Shown here: positions 5,728 through 11,564 of the stretch, in pieces
Position numbering within the stretch: the first letter of the stretch is position 1
How the letters are laid out: each line of letters begins with the position of its first letter
Assembly: GCA_016462055.1 (NCBI GenBank)
Contig: JAEMTX010000046.1
Span: 1 to 11,564, forward strand
DNA length: 11,564 bases
Direction of reading: 5' to 3'
From: Acidimicrobiia bacterium
GTDB lineage: Bacteria > Actinomycetota > Acidimicrobiia > Acidimicrobiales > Acidimicrobilacustridaceae
The notes under the pieces: generated by a model
Told to the model about the DNA's origin: nothing
The model's database searches: none
The model's input: only the letters and a program-made list of their open reading frames with translations
Translations under genes and position numbers: made by a program

Positions 5728-7410
5728 GTGCGGCCAATAGCGTTCACTTTTCGGGCGCGTCTCTTCACGCTCGCTCTTGTTTCTGCAGTCGTGTGTTCGG
5801 TCCTCGTGGGCCTGACACCGGTCGCCGCTGCTGCGGCTTCGCCATTGGGGGATTACCGCCCACCGAGCGATGCTCCGATTGTCGACCACTTCCGGCCACC
5901 GCCGAAGCCGTGGATGGCTGGCAATCGTGGAGTCGATTACGGCACCGAACCTGGCGCTGAAGTCTGGGCTGCTGGCGATGGTCGTGTGATTTTTGCAGGG
6001 CAGGTCGGTGGTCAGTTGCATGTCACCATCGAGCATCACGACGGATTGCGCACGAGTTATTCATTCTTGGAATCGATTTCTGTTCGCGTCGGCGATCAGA
6101 TTGATGCCGGTGATGCGCTTGGAATTGCAGGAGGGCCGTTCCATTTCGGTGTTCGTGCGCCCGACAACTCGTACCTCGATCCTGAAGCGCTTCTTGCAGG
6201 TTCTCTTCGACCATCAGTGCGACTCGTACCGGGTACCGATCAAGGTCTCGAGCGCCTCGGCGCACAAGAGCGTCGTTCGTTACTTGAGACACTTCTTGAC
6301 GACGGTGTTGCCGCGCTCTCAGCAACGGCAAGTTTTTCTTCACGAACATCTACGTTGCTTGCTCACTACGTCGTTGAATTGAATCCAGAAACACACGCGG
6401 CGCGTCTTGCCTATGCGGTTGGAAAATGGTTCAAGGACCGTGGGGCCTGCACGGAGTCTTCAACTCCAGTTCCTTCTCACACGTCACGACGGATCGTTGT
6501 CTTGGTGAGCGGACTGGGTACTGCGAGCGACTCGAATACAGCGTGGGAGATCGACACCAAATCACTCGGCTATGTCGATACCGATGTCGTTCGTTACTCC
6601 TATAAAGGTGGTCAAGCACCACGAGTTGGTAGTGATCAAGGATCACCAGTGCGTTCGGTTGCGTCACACCCACTCGACGCGATCAATACTCGTCCGTTCG
6701 ATGCCGCCGACAGCCAACAGTCGATTGGAACCTCCGCAGATCATTTGGGTGTTCTCTTGCAGTCGGTTGCGATTGCGCAGCCGGGCGTTCCGATTGATGT
6801 TGTTGGTCATTCCCAAGGTGGAGTTGTGGCGCGTCTGGCGGTCGAGCGTTCTGGTGGAGCGAATCAACTTCCATCAGAGGTCGAAACATTGGTGACGGTG
6901 TCCTCTCCACAACAAGGGGCGCCGTTGGCCACCGGCGTGGTCGCTCTTGCTGACACTCCCGGAGGCACCGCGGCGTTGTCGCAGCTGCGCGCCGCGGGCA
7001 TGGCCGAGGATCTGGACAATCGGCTGCCCGCTCTGGCGGATTTGGCCGAAACCTCAGCGACGATGGACGAACTCCACAGCCGGCAGATGCCCAGCTCGGT
7101 CCGGTTCGTCACGATCGGCGGCTCGGGTGATCTGGTGGTTCCGGGGTCTTCGGCAGGAGATTCAGCCGCCGATGCCTCGATCATTTTGCCTACGCCCCTG
7201 GGGAAAGAGGCCCATGGTTCGCTTCCCTCGACTCCAGCGGCCACAAGAGAAATCGGCCTTGCCGTGGCAAGAATGGGTCCCACATGCCAAAGCTTGGGTG
7301 TGGCCCTTTCAGGCTTTCTGACGGCCGAAACTGTCCGATACGGGGAGACCCTCGCGAGCGCCACTGCCGCTATCGGGGCCGGCGTGCTGCCCATCCCGCC
7401 GGCCGACTAA
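5728..7410 (+). CDS. Secreted fusion: degenerate M23/LytM domain plus alpha/beta hydrolase (lipase-like)
   Basis: This 560-residue exported protein starts at GTG 5728, six bases after GGAAGG. A signal peptide occupies about residues 1-37 (basic start, hydrophobic core, AAAAA-S). Residues ~46-155 form an M23/LytM-like fold: GVDYGTEPGAEV (68-79), AAGDGRVIFAG (81-91), then HFGVR (139-143). Compared with LytM, Asp70 and the last His (139) remain. The other three positions are changed: the first His ligand is Asn66, the central His is Phe113 and the first His of HxH is Pro137. Peptidase activity is therefore unlikely. A linker leads to an alpha/beta hydrolase at about 254-515: VLVSGLG (258-264), nucleophile elbow GHSQGG with Ser362, probable Asp468 (GSGDLVVP) and His496 (KEAHGS). 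The substrate is unknown; a lipid, acyl or cell-envelope ester is plausible. An M23-like gene just before rpsB is usual in actinobacteria; the fused hydrolase is the oddity. Leucine codons switch towards CTG after about 6979. Confidence 0.85.
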   Translation: MRPIAFTFRARLFTLALVSAVVCSVLVGLTPVAAAAASPLGDYRPPSDAPIVDHFRPPPKPWMAGNRGVDYGTEPGAEVWAAGDGRVIFAGQVGGQLHVTIEHHDGLRTSYSFLESISVRVGDQIDAGDALGIAGGPFHFGVRAPDNSYLDPEALLAGSLRPSVRLVPGTDQGLERLGAQERRSLLETLLDDGVAALSATASFSSRTSTLLAHYVVELNPETHAARLAYAVGKWFKDRGACTESSTPVPSHTSRRIVVLVSGLGTASDSNTAWEIDTKSLGYVDTDVVRYSYKGGQAPRVGSDQGSPVRSVASHPLDAINTRPFDAADSQQSIGTSADHLGVLLQSVAIAQPGVPIDVVGHSQGGVVARLAVERSGGANQLPSEVETLVTVSSPQQGAPLATGVVALADTPGGTAALSQLRAAGMAEDLDNRLPALADLAETSATMDELHSRQMPSSVRFVTIGGSGDLVVPGSSAGDSAADASIILPTPLGKEAHGSLPSTPAATREIGLAVARMGPTCQSLGVALSGFLTAETVRYGETLASATAAIGAGVLPIPPAD

Positions 7411-7458
7411 TCGGTGGGCTGGCCCCGTTCCTTAGTGCTCCCATACACTCACTACCCG

Positions 7459-7476
7459 GCCCAACGACCGTTGGGC
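7459..7476 (+). repeat. Perfect hairpin in the rpsB leader
   Basis: GCCCAAC (7459-7465) and GTTGGGC (7470-7476) form a perfect 7-bp stem around the 4-nt loop GACC. The following bases (ATGTTGATCA) are not a T-run, so an ordinary intrinsic terminator is unlikely. A regulatory leader stem or an operator-like palindrome are both possible. Confidence 0.5.
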
Positions 7477-7517
7477 ATGTTGATCACCCGATCGGCATTC
7501 CTCCACACACCCCGCAG

Positions 7518-7532
7518 CCGTGCACCCCACGG
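7518..7532 (+). repeat. Second short hairpin in the rpsB leader
   Basis: CCGTG (7518-7522) pairs with CACGG (7528-7532) around the loop CACCC. The stem is short and could arise by chance in GC-rich DNA. Its interest comes only from lying between the first hairpin and the rpsB ribosome site. Confidence 0.3.
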
Positions 7533-7600
7533 TCGTCTCCATCCCGGAAGACGCCAGCACGGGCCTGCGATCCTCCGAACCGATGGGAAGGAACACCCTC

Positions 7601-8506
7601 ATGGCACCAGTTGTCACTATGCGCCAACTGCTCGATTCCGGCGTGCATTTCGGTCATCAGACCCGCCGTTGGAACCCGAAGATGAAGCGATTCATTCACG
7701 GCGAGCGCAATGGCATTTACATCATCGATCTTGAGCAGACGCTCGGCCGCATCGAAACCGAGTACAACTTCGTGCGTGATCTCGTTGCCGACGGCGGCTC
7801 GATCCTGTTCGTGGGCACAAAGAAGCAAGCCCAGGATCCGGTTCGTAGCTACGCCGAACGCTGCGGTATGCCCTATGTCAATGAGCGTTGGCTCGGCGGC
7901 ATGCTCACCAACTTCCAGACCATGTCTAAGCGCGTCGCGAAGATGAAGGACTACCAGCGCATGCGCGATTCTGGTGACTTCGAAGCGATGCCGAAGAAGG
8001 AAGCCCTTCTTATTAGCCGTGAACTCGAGAAGCTCGAGCGCAACCTTGGTGGTATCCGCAACATGGAACGCCTCCCCAGTGCGATCTTCGTTCTCGACAC
8101 CAATAAGGAAGACATCGCCGTAACCGAGGCCAACAAACTCGGTCTTCCGATTGTTGCTGTCGTCGACACCAACTGCGATCCCGACATCATCACGTTTGTG
8201 ATCCCGGGCAACGACGACGCCATTCGTTCCGCCAACCTCATGGCTCGCATTATCAGCGATGCTGTTGAAGAAGGTCGCTTCATTGCATCGCGCAAGCGTG
8301 GTGCCGTTTCTCCTGAAGGCCCGGCCATTGTTGCCGAGCGCACACCGGAAGAAGAAGAAGCACACGAGGTTGCACAGGCCGACGCACGTCGTCAGGCTGC
8401 AGAAGCTGCTGCTGCCCGTGAGGCACGCATCGCTTCAGAACAAGCAACTGCTGAAGAAGCAATCACGCAGACCGATCCCGCAAACGAAACGATCCAGGAG
8501 TCCTAA
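7601..8506 (+). CDS. rpsB: 30S ribosomal protein S2
   Basis: This 301-residue protein of the small subunit is needed for S1/mRNA-region assembly of the 30S particle. The S2 hallmark segments are intact: MRQLLDSGVHFGHQTRRWNPKM (7-28 region), FVGTKKQAQ (70-78), RWLGGMLTNF (96-105) and AVVDTNCDPD (186-195). The start is ATG 7601, eight bases after GGAAGGA; an in-frame ATG at 7520 would add 27 unrelated residues. The body ends near residue 235. A tail of about 60 residues follows, rich in Glu and Ala (EEEEAHE, AAEAAAAREAR), longer than E. coli S2 (241 residues) but of a kind common in actinobacteria. It is first in a compact operon, with tsf starting 6 nt after its stop. Confidence 0.98.
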   Translation: MAPVVTMRQLLDSGVHFGHQTRRWNPKMKRFIHGERNGIYIIDLEQTLGRIETEYNFVRDLVADGGSILFVGTKKQAQDPVRSYAERCGMPYVNERWLGGMLTNFQTMSKRVAKMKDYQRMRDSGDFEAMPKKEALLISRELEKLERNLGGIRNMERLPSAIFVLDTNKEDIAVTEANKLGLPIVAVVDTNCDPDIITFVIPGNDDAIRSANLMARIISDAVEEGRFIASRKRGAVSPEGPAIVAERTPEEEEAHEVAQADARRQAAEAAAAREARIASEQATAEEAITQTDPANETIQES

Positions 8507-8512
8507 ACCCCC

Positions 8513-9307
8513 ATGGCTGAATTCACCGCCAAGGACGTCCAGAACCTTCGTCAGATCACTGGCGCCGGAATGATGGACGCCAAGAAGGCGCTCACCGAAA
8601 ACGATGGCGACTTCGAAGCCGCCAAGCAGTGGCTGCGCGAGAAGGGTCTGGCCAAAGTCGCCAAGCTCGGCGACCGCGAAAACTCGCAGGGTTCAGTGTG
8701 TGTGGTTGTCGACGGTTCCGTCGGCGCCATCGTGCAACTTAAGAGCGAAACCGATTTCTCGGCCAAAGCTGCTGACTTCATTTCGGTGGTGCAAGACCTC
8801 ACCGAAATCGTTGTCGAAAAGGGCGCCGACGCGGTGTCCGAACTCAGCGATGAACTCGACGCACTGAAGATCGCCAAGAAGGAAAATATCGAACTCGGCA
8901 CCGTCGTTCGTTTCGATGCCGCTGGCGACAACATCCTCGATTCCTATCTGCATCTTCAAGATGGTCGTGGTGTCAATGCCGTTCTTGTAGAACTCCAAGG
9001 TGGAACCAAAGAGATCGCTCACGATCTTGCGGTGCACATAGCGTTCTCAAAGCCGGCATACCTCAACCGCGACGAAGTTCCGGCCGAAGATGTCGAGCGT
9101 GAGCGTCAAGCGCTTCTCGACATCACGAAGGCTGAAGGAAAGCCTGAAGCTGCTTGGCCAAAGATCGTCGAAGGACGAATCAACGGCTGGTACAAGGAAC
9201 AGGTTCTCCTTGAACAGCAGTTCGTGCGAGACGACAAGAAATCGATCACCGATCTACTTGCCGGCGCAACGCTCGTTCGTTTCGCTCAGGTGTTCATCGG
9301 GGTCTGA
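8513..9307 (+). CDS. tsf: Elongation factor Ts
   Basis: This 264-residue cytosolic nucleotide-exchange factor releases GDP from EF-Tu. The N-terminal UBA-like domain includes LRQITGAGMMDAKKAL (12-27). The EF-Tu-contacting TDF motif is Thr80-Asp81-Phe82 in KSETDFSAKAADF, and the core dimerisation region continues through HIAFSKP (175-181). The C-terminal part holds KIVEGRINGWYKE (217-229). The length is typical of actinobacteria. ATG 8513 lies 6 nt after the rpsB stop; a CAGGAG in the rpsB 3' end, 12 nt before the ATG, may serve as ribosome site, so the pair is likely coupled. Its TGA shares one base with the pyrH start (TGATG). Confidence 0.98.
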   Translation: MAEFTAKDVQNLRQITGAGMMDAKKALTENDGDFEAAKQWLREKGLAKVAKLGDRENSQGSVCVVVDGSVGAIVQLKSETDFSAKAADFISVVQDLTEIVVEKGADAVSELSDELDALKIAKKENIELGTVVRFDAAGDNILDSYLHLQDGRGVNAVLVELQGGTKEIAHDLAVHIAFSKPAYLNRDEVPAEDVERERQALLDITKAEGKPEAAWPKIVEGRINGWYKEQVLLEQQFVRDDKKSITDLLAGATLVRFAQVFIGV

Positions 9308-10038
9308 TGGCATCCGCGCCCGCCCGCTGGTCGCGGGTCCTTCTCAAGGTCTCGGGTGAAGCATTTGCTGGCGATGCCGGTTACGGCATCGACGGTCATG
9401 TCGTGCAACGCATAGCGAAAGACATCGTTGATGTTCTCGCTGATCATCCCGACGTTCAGATCGCCATTGTTGTTGGTGGCGGAAACATCTGGCGAGGAAT
9501 GGTTGGCGCCGGGGCTGGTATGGATCGCGCGCAAGCCGATTACATGGGAATGCTTGCCACAGTGATCAACGCGCTTGCATTGCAGGACACACTCGAGCAA
9601 TTGGGCCAACCCACTCGCGTGCAGTCCGCTATTCAGATGGCGCAGGTTGCCGAGCCCTACATTCGCCGTCGGGCGGTGCGACACCTCGAAAAGGGTCGCG
9701 TCGTTATCTTTGCTGGCGGAACGGGCAACCCGTTCTTCACCACCGACACCACCGCCGCGTTGCGGGCGGTTGAGATTGAAGCTGGAGTTCTGCTGAAGGG
9801 CACCCATTCAGGGACCGACGGCATCTATACCGACGACCCCCGGACCAATCCTGAGGCGACCAAACTTGAAGAGGTCACCTACCTCGATGTCCTGAATCAG
9901 GGGCTTCGGGCTATGGATTCCACGGCGATCACCCTCTGTATGGACAACAATTTACCCATCGTTATGTTCGATCTCACTGGCGAGGGAAACGTGCGTTCGC
10001 TACTTGAGGGCGGTTCGGTCGGTACTCTCGTCCGTTGA
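9307..10038 (+). CDS. pyrH: UMP kinase (uridylate kinase)
   Basis: This 243-residue hexameric enzyme of the amino-acid-kinase fold phosphorylates UMP to UDP with ATP, in pyrimidine nucleotide synthesis. Visible motifs are LLKVSGEAF (12-20, phosphate and substrate loop), VVGGGNIWRG (55-64), the ADYMGMLATVINALALQD helix (77-94), FAGGTGNPFFTTDTTAALRA (135-154) and the nucleotide-binding GTDGIYTDDPR (169-179). The full-length family pattern is present. It starts with ATG overlapping the tsf stop by one base. A 52-nt gap without evident structure separates it from frr. Confidence 0.97.
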   Translation: MASAPARWSRVLLKVSGEAFAGDAGYGIDGHVVQRIAKDIVDVLADHPDVQIAIVVGGGNIWRGMVGAGAGMDRAQADYMGMLATVINALALQDTLEQLGQPTRVQSAIQMAQVAEPYIRRRAVRHLEKGRVVIFAGGTGNPFFTTDTTAALRAVEIEAGVLLKGTHSGTDGIYTDDPRTNPEATKLEEVTYLDVLNQGLRAMDSTAITLCMDNNLPIVMFDLTGEGNVRSLLEGGSVGTLVR

Positions 10039-10090
10039 GGCGGTTGTTGGAGTCCCCGTCGCTTTTGTCGATTTCTCCTGGAGTGTTCTG

Positions 10091-10660
10091 ATGACATCAG
10101 AGATGGCCGACCTGCTGCTTGCAGAAACAGTCGACAAGATGAAGAAAGTCGTGGTTCATACACGCGCCGACTTCGCGTCTATTCGCACCGGACGAGCAGC
10201 GCCTGCTCTCGTCGAAAAAATTCTGGTCGACTACTACGGCTCGGAAGTTCCGTTGCAACAAATCGCTGGCTTCAATGTTCCTGAAGCTCGGCAACTTCTC
10301 ATCACTCCCTACGACAAGGGAGCGATCGGAGCGATCGAACGTGCTCTTCAGCAGTCCGATCTCGGACTCAATCCAAGTAACGACGGAATTTCGATTCGCC
10401 TCACGTTTCCTCCACTCACTGGTGAGCGTCGGAAGGAACTTGTGAAGGTTGTCAAGAACATGGCCGAGGAAGGCAAGGTCTCGCTGCGTAATCAGCGACG
10501 ATCAACTCGCCAAGAACTTGAGGCGCTCGAAAAGGCGGGAGACCTGTCGAAAGACGAACTTGAACGCGCCGAGAAAGAACTCGACAAAATCATTCACACC
10601 CAAGAGGCAGAAATCAGTGACGCTTTGGGTGCCAAAGAAACTGAATTGATGGAGGACTGA
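10091..10660 (+). CDS. frr: Ribosome recycling factor
   Basis: This 189-residue factor, with EF-G, splits the post-termination ribosome. The family start region (LLAETVDKMKKVVVHTRADFASIRTGRA, about 9-36) and the helical C-terminal domain RKELVKVVKNMAEEGKVSLRNQRR (114-137) are clear; the length matches the usual 185 residues. ATG 10091 is preferred because GGAG (10080-10083) is 7 nt upstream. A longer reading frame from 10004 overlaps pyrH and adds no RRF-like sequence; ATG 10103 is a lesser alternative. Its stop overlaps the cdsA start by one base (TGATG), and GGAGG just before it serves cdsA. Confidence 0.97.
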   Translation: MTSEMADLLLAETVDKMKKVVVHTRADFASIRTGRAAPALVEKILVDYYGSEVPLQQIAGFNVPEARQLLITPYDKGAIGAIERALQQSDLGLNPSNDGISIRLTFPPLTGERRKELVKVVKNMAEEGKVSLRNQRRSTRQELEALEKAGDLSKDELERAEKELDKIIHTQEAEISDALGAKETELMED

Positions 10661-11564
10661 TGGCGTCTGATGACCTGTCCCGAGAACCGAGAGCGCCAGG
10701 CGATCCCGAAGAAGTTCGGATCATCACCGTTGACGAAATAGCCGAGGCATCGAGTCGTCCCGATGTTGCTACTCGACTTCCCGAGCGCGACCTTCCGCCC
10801 CCTCCGCCGCCGGTAATGAATGTCGGACCGCCAACGGGCGAACACCAATTGCTTCATTGGACCGAGCCGGCCACTGGTCAGGTGCCTGCGGTTGTCATTG
10901 GTGACAATGCAGTCGATGACGATCGTGCATCGATGACCGATACCCCGCGTTTTCGAAGTGAGCACGACACAACTGCGCACGGCGATCTCTTCGCCGATCT
11001 CGGGTCGATTGAACCCGATGAACCAGTGGCTGAACGGCTTGGCGCGCTCGACACTGATGAACGAATCTCTGACGAGGCGTATCTGAATTTCGACGATGTT
11101 GAACTCGACCCGCAGCCGCGCCGCCGCGGTTCACGTCGAGGTCGGGCCTCTCGTTCTGCCGCTATCGATAATGATCCGTTGTCGGCGATTCTTCTTCCGC
11201 CCGATCTTGTCGGACCATCAACGCAGGCGCCACCCCCACCTCCTCCGTCGGTCGAACGCGCTGAACGCACCCGTCAGCCGGACGAAGAACGTACGTCCGA
11301 GGCAGCAAAGGGCCGCAACGTTCCAATTGCTGTCGCAGTTGGTATTGGCATGGCGATCGTTGCTGCGTTGTTGTTCAAGGCGGGTCCTGCGCCCGCAATG
11401 CTTCTCATCGAGGTTGTGCTGGTTGCCGCAGGATTCGAGTATTTCACCGCCATGCAGCGCAGCGGGTTTCGCCCTGCAACCTTGCTTGGCTTAGCAGCAG
11501 TCGCTGGACTTCCGATCGCGTGTTATTGGAAGGGCGAGTCTGCGATTCCGGCAATCATCGTTCT
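10660..11564 (+). CDS. cdsA: Phosphatidate cytidylyltransferase (CDP-diacylglycerol synthase), 5' part
   Basis: This membrane enzyme makes CDP-diacylglycerol from phosphatidate and CTP, the precursor of all phospholipid head-group chemistry. The frame is open through the window end, giving 301 residues; the catalytic C-terminal signature is not included. Residues 1-218 are hydrophilic and apparently disordered: acidic stretches, two Pro-runs (46-51 and 191-196), a distinct GEHQLLHWTEPATGQVP segment (60-76) and an Arg/Ser-rich basic patch (154-166, PRRRGSRRGRASR). The membrane part then begins with GRNVPIAVAVGIG (218-230). Predicted helices lie at about 221-239, 243-263 and 273-288, matching the CdsA N-terminal pattern. 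ATG at 10660 overlaps the frr TGA and follows GGAGG. CdsA is assigned from the helices and from its standard place after frr; the catalytic motif would settle it. Confidence 0.85.
   Translation, partial: MASDDLSREPRAPGDPEEVRIITVDEIAEASSRPDVATRLPERDLPPPPPPVMNVGPPTGEHQLLHWTEPATGQVPAVVIGDNAVDDDRASMTDTPRFRSEHDTTAHGDLFADLGSIEPDEPVAERLGALDTDERISDEAYLNFDDVELDPQPRRRGSRRGRASRSAAIDNDPLSAILLPPDLVGPSTQAPPPPPPSVERAERTRQPDEERTSEAAKGRNVPIAVAVGIGMAIVAALLFKAGPAPAMLLIEVVLVAAGFEYFTAMQRSGFRPATLLGLAAVAGLPIACYWKGESAIPAIIV

Larger units (their letters stand above)
7411..7600 (+). promoter_or_regulatory. Leader/promoter region of the rpsB operon
   Basis: This 190-nt stretch has no supported gene and must hold the promoter and 5' leader of rpsB. 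A -10-like TACACT lies at 7444-7449 without a convincing -35 partner. Two compact hairpins follow, listed separately. The rpsB ribosome site GGAAGGA is at about 7586-7592. Leaders of rpsB are often bound by the S2 protein as autogenous control in other bacteria; whether that applies here is not visible. Confidence 0.5.

Noticed and set aside
5728..7410. Possible frameshift or two genes at the M23-like/hydrolase boundary
   Set aside because: The frame is continuous with sensible codons across the linker (about residues 160-255). No second ribosome site and start are evident, so a single fused gene is the simpler reading.
7484..8365. 293-residue open frame on the minus strand opposite rpsB
   Set aside because: It lies wholly antisense to a certain S2 gene. 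Its product lacks domain patterning, and long antisense frames are expected where the third-base pattern avoids stops.
9286..9807. 173-residue minus-strand frame opposite pyrH
   Set aside because: It is antisense to intact pyrH with no ribosome site or recognisable motif.
9720..9960. Apparent shift to GC-richer codons within the last third of pyrH, as a second recombination patch
   Set aside because: Too few leucine codons change and the segment encodes strongly conserved nucleotide-binding motifs, so the sign is too weak to report.
1..11564. CRISPR arrays, tRNA, rRNA, insertion sequences
   Set aside because: Reading through both strands showed no regularly spaced repeats, tRNA cloverleaf, rRNA sequence or transposase.

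Overview
The window is a chromosomal core-gene region of an actinobacterium. Two things point there. A GTG/ATG-started, moderately GC-rich gene set includes a polyphosphate glucokinase. The order yifB-dprA-xerC-(M23-like secreted protein)-rpsB-tsf-pyrH-frr-cdsA is the arrangement I know from Actinobacteria such as Mycobacterium. The 74-residue CxxC/HxxC zinc-ribbon protein and the Pro-rich tail on CdsA fit Acidimicrobiia (Ilumatobacter-like) best, but the class is an inference. I see no transposon, integron, phage gene, tRNA, rRNA or CRISPR array.

Left part (1-1932). The 3' end of a polyphosphate glucokinase gene enters from the left and overlaps, tail to tail by 13 nt, a leftward three-gene unit. 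In transcription order that unit is a 36-residue single-pass membrane peptide (1504-1394), a 74-residue zinc-ribbon protein (1392-1168) and a histidine-phosphatase-family enzyme (1153-476). A lipoprotein-type monohaem cytochrome c (1579-1932) diverges from this unit across a gap of about 75 nt.

Middle (2046-5671). yifB/comM, dprA and xerC form a translationally coupled trio, with a 0-nt gap and then a 4-nt overlap. They cover a AAA+ ATPase linked to branch migration or uptake of DNA, the RecA loader for incoming single strands, and a tyrosine recombinase for dimer resolution. A secreted 560-residue protein (5728-7410) follows. Its N-terminal part is an M23/LytM fold that has lost three of the five usual active-site residues. 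Its C-terminal part is an alpha/beta hydrolase with an intact-looking Ser-Asp-His set. A hairpin just upstream could mask its ribosome binding site.

Right part (7411-11564). A 190-nt leader with two compact hairpins precedes rpsB-tsf-pyrH-frr-cdsA. This is a tightly packed translation and lipid-precursor operon: ribosomal protein S2, EF-Ts, UMP kinase, ribosome recycling factor and CDP-diacylglycerol synthase. The last is cut by the window end and carries a disordered, Pro-rich N-terminal tail of about 218 residues.

Most notable: the degenerate-M23/lipase fusion, an abrupt change of leucine codon choice inside that gene, the microprotein that standard ORF cutoffs miss, and the long CdsA tail. 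No wholly new system is evident; most of the window is conserved core.
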